Part shown: piece by piece, positions 57,666 through 64,000 of the stretch
How the letters are laid out: each line of letters starts with the position of its first letter
How positions within the stretch are numbered: position 1 is the first letter of the stretch
Assembly: GCF_003319115.1 (NCBI RefSeq)
Contig: NZ_QOHF01000016.1
Span: 1-64,000, forward strand
Length of the DNA: 64,000 nucleotides
Direction of reading: 5' to 3'
From: Geodermatophilus sp. TF02-6
GTDB lineage: Bacteria; Actinomycetota; Actinomycetes; Mycobacteriales; Geodermatophilaceae
Translations under genes and position numbers: made by a program
Notes under the pieces: generated by a model
What the model was told of the DNA's origin: nothing
The model's database searches: none
The model's input: only the letters and a program-made list of their open reading frames with translations

Positions 57666-58942
57666 CAGCGTCCCTCCCTGCCGCCGCGGTGCGCCCGGGG
57701 GCCGCTGGCTCCCCGTGCGCCCGGCGGGCGGCTTCCCCGGATCAGCTCGGTGTACGTGCGGGCGTGGAACCCGGCGATCTGCGACCACGTCCAGCCGGCC
57801 GAGCGCGCCGGCCCGGCCGCGGCCAGCCGCGCGGCCAGGGCACGGTCGGAGAGCACCGCGAGCAGCGCGTCGGCCAGGGCGGCAGTGTCCCGCGGCGGCA
57901 CCCGCAGGACGCCGTCGACCTCGGTGGGCCGGTCGAGCACGCCCGGCGGCGCGGTGGCGACGGTCGGGACCCCGTGGCCGAGCGCGGCGAGCAGGGAGCC
58001 GGACTTGGCGGTCACCCCGGCGTCGAACGGGAAGACGGCGGCGTCCGCGCCCTGCAGCAGCCCGGACACCTCCTCCGCGGGCAGGTAGCCGGTGACCGAG
58101 ACGGCGTCGGCGACCCCGCAGCGGCGGGCGGTGTCCTCGAGCCGGCGGCGCATCGCCGTGGCGGCCTCCTGCCGCACCGAGTGGCTCTGCTCGCCGCCGG
58201 CGAGGACGAGCCGGACCCCGGGCAGCACCCGGCGGACGGCGGCGAGCGCCTCGATGAGGCGGTCGAGCCCCTTGACCGGGTGGAGGAAGCCGAAGAAGAC
58301 CACGAGGGCGGCGTCCCCGGGCAGGCCCAGCCGGGCGCGCAGCGCCCCGCGGGGGTCGGCGCGGCCGGCCCGGGGCACCGGGATGTTGGAGGCGATGGGC
58401 AGGAACGCCGCCTCGCGGCCGGGGCAGCGGGCCGCCACCACCTCGGCGTGCTCCGGCGCGGTCACCAGCAGGCGGGCCGCCCGCCGCGTCAGCGCCAGCG
58501 TCTCCCGGTCCACGCCCCACCGGCGCTCCGCGGCCGACCAGGCGGCCGCGCGCAGCGGCCCGCCGACGCCGTCGGCCGTCCACACGCCGTACTCGTGCAG
58601 CGTCGCGACCACCGGGACACCGGCCGGCAGGAGCAGCGGCAGCAGCCCCACGGCCCGGGAGAAGCCGAAGGCCGACGGCGCGAACTGCACGTGCACCACG
58701 TCCAGCGACAGCCGCGCGAGGATCCGGGCGGCGCGCAGCACGCCGGGGACGCCCCAGCCGTCGGTCACCCCGACGACCTCCTCGGTGCGGGTCCCGGCGT
58801 ACCGGCGCGCGGTGCACACCAGGGCCTCGCACCCGCCTGCCCGCAGCCCGCCGGCGAGGTGGCGGGTGTAGTCGGCCACGCCGTCGCGCGCCGGGTCGAA
58901 GTGCCCGCACACCAGTCCCACGCGCAGTCGACCCACCGTCAC
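57665..58942 (-). CDS. Glycosyltransferase family 4 protein
   Basis: 425 residues. GT-B fold: N-terminal GLVCGHFDPARDGVADYTRH, LDVVHVQFAPSAFGFSRAVG, and donor half VVFFGFLHPVKGLDRLIEAL, GADAAVFPFDAGVTAKSGSL with the second acidic or hydroxyl contact. First gene of the operon from GTG 58940-58942; GGGGGTGACGG gives only moderate ribosome pairing. Likely works first in assembling the glycan that the other three genes elongate or decorate. Confidence 0.85.
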   Translation of the reverse strand: MTVGRLRVGLVCGHFDPARDGVADYTRHLAGGLRAGGCEALVCTARRYAGTRTEEVVGVTDGWGVPGVLRAARILARLSLDVVHVQFAPSAFGFSRAVGLLPLLLPAGVPVVATLHEYGVWTADGVGGPLRAAAWSAAERRWGVDRETLALTRRAARLLVTAPEHAEVVAARCPGREAAFLPIASNIPVPRAGRADPRGALRARLGLPGDAALVVFFGFLHPVKGLDRLIEALAAVRRVLPGVRLVLAGGEQSHSVRQEAATAMRRRLEDTARRCGVADAVSVTGYLPAEEVSGLLQGADAAVFPFDAGVTAKSGSLLAALGHGVPTVATAPPGVLDRPTEVDGVLRVPPRDTAALADALLAVLSDRALAARLAAAGPARSAGWTWSQIAGFHARTYTELIRGSRPPGARGASGPRAHRGGREGR

Positions 58943-59259
58943 CCCCTTCCGCGGTGCCCGGTCCTGCCCGCCGCCTCCGCCCGGTCCCGCCGGGCGGCCT
59001 CCGGACCGCCGCTCCGGACCGCCGCTCCGGACCGCCGCTCCGGACCACCGCTCCGGATCATCGCCGCGGACCGGCGGGGTTGACCAGGCCCGGCCGCGCG
59101 GCTCGCCGTCCGGCCGGGAACCGCCTCTCCCCGTTGCCATGTGGGCCCGGTCACAGCATGCTGCTGCCGTACCGGTGCCGGCGCGGTGGCGGCGTGGTAG
59201 ACCGGCGTCGGACCTGGAACGAGACGGACGCACCCTCTTGCCCTGTCGAGGAGGACCCG
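58943..59259. other. Divergent intergenic region (317 bp)
   Basis: Holds the 5' ends of the glycan operon and of the reductase gene. The left part contains the 13-bp tandem repeat; the right part holds the ribosome site GAGGAGGA before 59260. No ORF or structured RNA is recognised. Confidence 0.5.
59001..59065. repeat. 13-bp tandem repeat, four units plus a diverged fifth
   Basis: CCGGACCGCCGCT at 59001, 59014, 59027 and 59040 (one change), then CCGGATCATCGCC. It lies 60 bp upstream of the glycan operon start. Confidence 0.88.
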
Positions 59260-60075
59260 GTGACAGCGACCCAGGAACGCACGATCAGGACCGGTGACAA
59301 GCTCCTCGGCCGGGTGGCCTTCGTGACCGGCGGGACGCGGGGGATCGGCGCGGCGATCTGCCGCAGCTTCGCCGCGCAGGGCGCCGACGTGGCCGCCGGC
59401 TACAGCGGCAACACCGAGCGGGCCGAGGCGTTCGCCGAGGAGTTCGCCACGGCCTACCCGGACAGCCGGATGACCGTGCACCGCGGCGACATCGCCGACC
59501 CCGACGACTGCCGCCGCACCGTCACCGAGGTGATCGAGCAGCACGGCCGGCTCGACATCCTGGTCAACAACGCCGGCATCACCGCCGACCGCACCGTGCT
59601 GAAGATGAGCGACCAGGACTGGCGGCGGGTGATCGACGTCAACCTCTCCGGGGCCTTCTACCTGTCCCAGGCCGCCATGGCGCACATGCTGGAACGAGGC
59701 AGCGGGCGGATCGTGATGATCTCCTCGGTGATCGGGGAGACCGGCGGCATCGGCCAGGCGAACTACTCCTCGGCCAAGGCCGGGCTGCTCGGCCTGACCA
59801 AGACCCTGGCCCGCGAGGCCGCGATGCAGCTGCAGCGCAGCGGCAACACCGACGGCGTCGGCATCACCGTCAACGCCGTCACCCCGGGCTACACCGCCAC
59901 CGAGATGCTCGCGACGGTGCCCGAGAAGGTGCTCGACGGGCTGCGGTCCAAGATCCCGCTCGGCCGGCTGGGCGAGCCGGAGGAGGTCGCCCGCGTCGTG
60001 CACTTCCTCGCCGCCGACGCCTCGGGCTACATCACCGGCCAGGTGTGGGGGGTCAACGGCGGCCTCGACATGTGA
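59260..60075 (+). CDS. phaB: Acetoacetyl-CoA reductase-like short-chain dehydrogenase
   Basis: 271 residues of the SDR family. Cofactor motif VAFVTGGTRGIGAAICRSF, NNAG in ILVNNAGITADRT, catalytic Ser in IVMISSVIGE and Tyr-Lys in NYSSAKAGLLG, ending GYITGQVWGVNGGLDM. PhaB/FabG-type enzymes reduce 3-ketoacyl-CoA or -ACP with NADPH. GTG 59260 is preceded by GAGGAGGA. It lies 49 bp upstream of the carboxylase gene, so the pair may supply malonyl/ketoacyl units or polyhydroxyalkanoate precursors. PhaB and FabG cannot be separated from sequence alone. Confidence 0.8.
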   Translation: MTATQERTIRTGDKLLGRVAFVTGGTRGIGAAICRSFAAQGADVAAGYSGNTERAEAFAEEFATAYPDSRMTVHRGDIADPDDCRRTVTEVIEQHGRLDILVNNAGITADRTVLKMSDQDWRRVIDVNLSGAFYLSQAAMAHMLERGSGRIVMISSVIGETGGIGQANYSSAKAGLLGLTKTLAREAAMQLQRSGNTDGVGITVNAVTPGYTATEMLATVPEKVLDGLRSKIPLGRLGEPEEVARVVHFLAADASGYITGQVWGVNGGLDM

Positions 60076-60124
60076 CCCGGAGGTCCGCCGCCGTCCGCAG
60101 GGTCCACGAGGGGGAGGGGCTCGG

Positions 60125-63100
60125 GTGTTCCAACGCATCGCCGTCGTCAACCGCGGGGAGCCGGCCGTCCGGCTCATCCGCGCCGTCCGGGAGCTCGACG
60201 CCGAACGGGGGAGCACCGTCGAGGGAAGGGGGAGCGCCGGGCGGGGGACCACCGCGCAGCCCGGCACGCGGACCCGGGTCATCGCCCTGCACACCGAGGC
60301 CGAGCGCCGGGCGACCTTCGTGCGCGCCGCCGACGAGGCCGTCGTCCTGCGCGAGACCGGGGCGGGCTCGCCGTACCTCGACCACGCCGAGCTGGCCCGC
60401 GCGCTGCGCGTCGCCCGCGCGGACGCCGCCTGGGTGGGCTGGGGGTTCGTGGCCGAGGACCCGGCGTTCGCCGAGCTGTGCGCCGACCTGGGCGTGACCT
60501 TCATCGGCCCACCGCCGGAGGCGATGCGGCTGCTGGGCGCCAAGATCGAGGCCAAGGTGCTCGCCGAGGAGACCGGCGTCCCCGTCGCGCCGTGGAGCCG
60601 CGGCCCGGTCGAGGACGAGGCCGACGCCCGCCGGCACGCCGCGGCCATCGGCTACCCGCTGATCGTCAAGGCGCGCAGCGGCGGCGGAGGGCGCGGCATC
60701 CGCGTGGTCCGCTCCGAGGCCGACCTCGCCGACGCCCTGACCCGCACGCGGACCGAGGCCCAGCGCGCCTTCGGCGACCCGGTCGTGTTCGTGGAACGGC
60801 TGGTCGAGGGCGGCCGGCACGTCGAGGTCCAGGTGATCGCCGACCAGCACGGCACGGTGTGGGCGCCGGGCGTGCGCGACTGCTCGGTGCAGCGGCGCAA
60901 CCAGAAGATCCTCGAGGAGTCCGCCTCCCCGGCGCTGGCACCCGCGCAGGACGCCGCGCTGCGCGAGTCCGCGATCGCGCTGGTCAAGGCCGCCGGCTAC
61001 GTCGGCGCGGGCACGGTGGAGTTCCTGTACCAACCGCAGGAGGAGCTGACCACCTTCCTGGAGGTCAACACCCGGCTGCAGGTCGAGCACCCGGTCACCG
61101 AGATGACCACCGGGCTCGACCTGGTCAAGCTGCAGCTGCACGTCGCCGCCGGCGGCCGGCTGGAGGGCGCCCCGCCCGCCGCCGTCGGGCACGCCGTCGA
61201 GGCGCGGCTCACCGCCGAGGACGCCGAGGCCGGCTTCGCCCCCGCGCCCGGCCGGGTCGAGCTGATGCGGCCGCCCACCGGGCCGGGCGTGCGGGTGGAC
61301 ACCGGCATCGGCGTCGGCGACGTCATCCCGCCGCAGTACGACTCGATGATCGCCAAGGTGATCGCGTGGGGCCGGGACCGCCCCGAGGCGCTCGCCCGGC
61401 TGCGCGTCGCGCTGCGGGACACCACCGTCGTGCTGCGCGGCGGCACCACCACCAAGTCGTTCCTGCTCGACCTGCTCGACCGGCCGGAGGTCGTGGCCGG
61501 CACCGCCGACACCGGGTGGCTGGACCGCGCCGGAGCCGTCGACGGCACCCGGCCCGCGGAGAACGCCTGGGTGGCGCTGGTGCAGGTCGCCGTCGACCTG
61601 GCCCGGGCGGAGGAGGACCGCGAACGGCAGGCCTTCCTCGCCTCGGCGCGCGGCGGCCGGCCGCGGGCGCCGCGCGAGGTGGGCCGTCCCGTCGAGCTGG
61701 GCCTGCGCGGGCAGGTGTACCGGCTGACCGTGGCCACGGTGGACCGCGACCGGTACCGCGTCGAGCTCGACGGCCGGGTCGTCGACGTGGAGGTGGACCG
61801 GACCGGCCCGCTGGAGAGCCGGCTGACCGCGCTCGGGCGGCGGTACTCCGTCGTGGCCGTCGAGGCCGCCGGCTCGCACCTGGTCGAGGTCGACGGGCAC
61901 ACCCACCGGGTGACCCCGGACGCGGGGGGGCTCGTGCGGGCCCCGGCGCCGGCCGTGGTCGTCGCCGTCCGCGCCGCACCGGGGGAGGAGGTCGAGGCCG
62001 GCCAGGCGGTCGTCGTCCTGGAGAGCATGAAGATGGAGACGGCGGTGCGGGCGCCGTTCACCGGCCGGGTCCGCGAGGTGCTCGCCGCGGTCAACTCCCA
62101 GGTCGACGCCGGCGACCCGCTGGTGAGCCTGGACCGGGCCGGCGGCGACGCGGAGGAGGCCACCGGCGAGCGCGTGACGCTGCCTAGCGCGGACGACGCC
62201 CCGGCCGCCGACCCCCGGTCCCGGGCGCTGGCCGCGCTGACGGCGCTGCGGGCGCTGGTCACCGGCTACGACGTCGGCGCCGCCTCCGCCCGGGCGCTGG
62301 TCGCCGAGTACGGCGCCGCGCGCGCCGAGCTGCCGGTCGACGACCCCGACCTGCTGCGCGGCGAGCTCGCCGTCCTCACCACCTTCGCCGACCTGGCCGA
62401 GCTCTCCCGCAACCGGCCGGCCAGCGCCGAGGAGGAGGCCGACACCCAGGTCCACAGCCCCCGCGAGCACTTCCACGCCTACCTGCGCTCGCTGGACGTC
62501 GAGCGGGCGGCCCTGCCCGAGGGCTTCCGCGCGCGGCTGCGCCGGGCGCTGCGGCACTACGACGTCGACGACTCCGACCTCGAGGGCGCCGAGCCCGGCC
62601 CGGCCCTCGAGGAGGCGGTGTACCGGGTCTTCCTGGCCCAGCAGCGTGTCGCCGAGCAGCTGCCCGTCGTGCAGGCGCTGCTCGACCGCTGGCTGGCCGC
62701 GGGCCGGCCGCCGGAGGGCCCGGCGCGTGCGGAGGTGGGGGAGGTGCTCGACCGGCTGGTCGTCGCCACCCAGCTGCGCTACCCGTCGGTGGGCGACCTG
62801 GCCCGGGCCGTGCGCTACCGGTACTTCGAGGAGCCGGTCGTCCGGCAGGCCCGCCAGCGGGTGCTCGACGAGGCCGGCCGGCTGCTCGACGAGCTCGACG
62901 AGGCCGGGGCCCGGGGCGACGCGGCGGAGCAGATCCGGCGGATGGAGGCGCTGGTCGCCAGCCCGGAGCCGCTGGTCCGGCTGCTGGCGCAGCGGTTCGA
63001 CCGCGCCACGGCCGTCCCGGACCCGGTCCTGGAGGTCCTCACCCGCCGCTACTACCGCAGCCGCAGCCTCGAGGACGTGCGCTCCTCCCTGCTCGACGGG

Positions 63101-64000
63101 GACACCTGCGTCACCGCCGAGTACGACCTGAACGGCGCCCGGCTGCACCTGGTGGCGCTGATGACCGACCGGGCGCGGCTGCCCGAGGCGCTGCAGGCGC
63201 TCACCCCGCTGCTGGCCGACCGCGCCGACCTGGTCGTCGACCTCTACGTGAACTGGCCGGACCGCCCGACCGACGCCGACGCGCTGGCCGGCGAGCTCGC
63301 CGGGCTGCTCACCGAGGTCGCGCCGTTGCGCACCGGCCGCCGGGTGACCGTCACCGTCTGCACCCCGACCGGCGACGTGGAGACGGTGACCTTCCGCCCG
63401 TCGGCGGACGGCAACCCGACGGGGGAGGGCGACCTGACGGGGGGGAGCGGCGGGCGGGGAGCGCTGGCCGAGGAGCGGATCATCCGGGGGTTGCACCCGC
63501 TGACCGCGCAGCGGCTGGACCTGTGGCGGCTCAAGAACTTCGACGGCGAGCGGCTGCCCTCGGCCGAGGACACCTACCTGTTCCACGTCGCGGCCAAGGA
63601 CAACCCCAACGACGAGCGCCTCGTGGCCATGGCCGAGGTGCGCGACCTGACCCCGCTGCACGACGAGGCGGGCGAGGTCGTCGGCTTCCCCACCGTCGAG
63701 CGGGCGCTGACCTCCTGCCTGGACAGCCTGCGGCGGGCCCAGTCGCGGCGGCGCTCGCGCCGCCCGCTGGAGCACAACCGGGTCCACCTCTACGCCTGGC
63801 CGTCGATCGAGGTGCCGCTGTCGCAGGTGGCGGCCTTCGCCCGCACCGCCGCGCCGCTGACCCTCGGCGCCGGGCTGGACCAGATCGTGCTGCTGGCCCG
63901 GTTGCAGGAGGAGGAGGGCTCACCGCCGCGCGACGTGGCGCTGCGCTTCTCCTACCGGCCCGGCACCGGGGTGCGCATGGAGGTCACCGACCGCCCGCGC
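60125..64000 (+). CDS. Single-chain biotin-dependent acyl-CoA carboxylase, partial at window edge
   Basis: 1292 codons visible, no stop. Biotin carboxylase: AVVNRGEPAVRLIRAVRELD, ATP-grasp loop KARSGGGGRGIRVVRSEADL, EVNTRLQVEHPVTEMTTG. Biotin site LESMKMETAV with Lys636. After it comes a region unlike bacterial AccB/C: HFHAYLRSLDVERAAL, GLHPLTAQRLDLWRLKNFDG, TYLFHVAAKDNPNDERLVAM. This resembles the central domain of eukaryotic single-chain acetyl-CoA carboxylase; the carboxyltransferase must lie beyond the edge. A low-complexity insert (EGRGSAGRGTTAQPG, residues ~33-47) interrupts the first domain. GTG 60125 follows GGGGGAGGGG. Confidence 0.88.
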   Translation, partial: MFQRIAVVNRGEPAVRLIRAVRELDAERGSTVEGRGSAGRGTTAQPGTRTRVIALHTEAERRATFVRAADEAVVLRETGAGSPYLDHAELARALRVARADAAWVGWGFVAEDPAFAELCADLGVTFIGPPPEAMRLLGAKIEAKVLAEETGVPVAPWSRGPVEDEADARRHAAAIGYPLIVKARSGGGGRGIRVVRSEADLADALTRTRTEAQRAFGDPVVFVERLVEGGRHVEVQVIADQHGTVWAPGVRDCSVQRRNQKILEESASPALAPAQDAALRESAIALVKAAGYVGAGTVEFLYQPQEELTTFLEVNTRLQVEHPVTEMTTGLDLVKLQLHVAAGGRLEGAPPAAVGHAVEARLTAEDAEAGFAPAPGRVELMRPPTGPGVRVDTGIGVGDVIPPQYDSMIAKVIAWGRDRPEALARLRVALRDTTVVLRGGTTTKSFLLDLLDRPEVVAGTADTGWLDRAGAVDGTRPAENAWVALVQVAVDLARAEEDRERQAFLASARGGRPRAPREVGRPVELGLRGQVYRLTVATVDRDRYRVELDGRVVDVEVDRTGPLESRLTALGRRYSVVAVEAAGSHLVEVDGHTHRVTPDAGGLVRAPAPAVVVAVRAAPGEEVEAGQAVVVLESMKMETAVRAPFTGRVREVLAAVNSQVDAGDPLVSLDRAGGDAEEATGERVTLPSADDAPAADPRSRALAALTALRALVTGYDVGAASARALVAEYGAARAELPVDDPDLLRGELAVLTTFADLAELSRNRPASAEEEADTQVHSPREHFHAYLRSLDVERAALPEGFRARLRRALRHYDVDDSDLEGAEPGPALEEAVYRVFLAQQRVAEQLPVVQALLDRWLAAGRPPEGPARAEVGEVLDRLVVATQLRYPSVGDLARAVRYRYFEEPVVRQARQRVLDEAGRLLDELDEAGARGDAAEQIRRMEALVASPEPLVRLLAQRFDRATAVPDPVLEVLTRRYYRSRSLEDVRSSLLDGDTCVTAEYDLNGARLHLVALMTDRARLPEALQALTPLLADRADLVVDLYVNWPDRPTDADALAGELAGLLTEVAPLRTGRRVTVTVCTPTGDVETVTFRPSADGNPTGEGDLTGGSGGRGALAEERIIRGLHPLTAQRLDLWRLKNFDGERLPSAEDTYLFHVAAKDNPNDERLVAMAEVRDLTPLHDEAGEVVGFPTVERALTSCLDSLRRAQSRRRSRRPLEHNRVHLYAWPSIEVPLSQVAAFARTAAPLTLGAGLDQIVLLARLQEEEGSPPRDVALRFSYRPGTGVRMEVTDRPR

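Overview
The window is very GC-rich, with strong G/C bias at third codon positions, many GTG starts, GTGA/ATGA start-stop overlaps and several apparently leaderless genes. Its gene families (DUF222-HNH, DUF6297, DUF6186, a CtpI-like giant P-type ATPase, YihY, LtrA, DrrA/B-type ABC transporter, single-chain acyl-CoA carboxylase) point to an actinobacterium. My best guess is Geodermatophilaceae (Blastococcus, Geodermatophilus or Modestobacter); the family-level call is inference. I saw no tRNA, rRNA, CRISPR array or prophage.

Layout. 1-8.0 kb: the left edge carries the tail of an unidentified ORF (possibly a transposase) that has replaced the 3' half of a divergent IclR regulator. A rhamnoside-use operon follows: MFS transporter, GH78 alpha-L-rhamnosidase, an alpha/beta hydrolase with an internal deletion, and a second GH78 enzyme. 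8-25 kb: housekeeping and redox genes, including an NTF2-like protein, luciferase-like oxidoreductase, RNase Z, FAD-linked oxidase, RidA, Mug-type glycosylase, FAD monooxygenase, CoA-disulfide-reductase-like enzyme, a three-domain cold shock protein, a MoxR ATPase with its VWA partner, a butanediol-dehydrogenase-like enzyme, YciI and an MFS carrier. 25-38 kb: a 1550-residue P-type ATPase, YihY, a DrrA/B-like ABC exporter, tryptophan 2,3-dioxygenase, LtrA, a TMEM175-like channel, a hydrolase and a flavodoxin-fold enzyme.

38-46 kb is a region of decay. It holds a truncated Abhydrolase_9 gene, a histidine kinase missing its front half, a frameshifted response regulator, poxB, two small membrane proteins, a broken small membrane gene, a GT39-like membrane protein and a frameshifted hydrolase remnant. 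46-54 kb: lipoprotein, polysaccharide deacetylase, ggt, an ABC pair whose ATPase is frameshifted in a G7 run, and a DUF222-HNH gene under a probable SOS promoter with a frameshift in its HNH motif. 54-59 kb: a four-gene glycan operon (glycosyltransferase, acyltransferase, methyltransferase, glycosyltransferase). 59-64 kb: an acetoacetyl-CoA-reductase-like SDR followed by a large biotin-dependent carboxylase with a eukaryote-like central region, cut by the window edge.

Two non-coding themes recur. One is a family of three related palindromes (8.1, 22.5 and 43.1 kb) with GATCATG-type ends and a shared asymmetric core. The other is a set of minisatellites of 13-16 bp at gene boundaries, some translated in frame. 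Convergent genes often share a hairpin that contains both stop codons. Four genes carry small frameshifts; these could be true decay or residual indel errors in the assembly.
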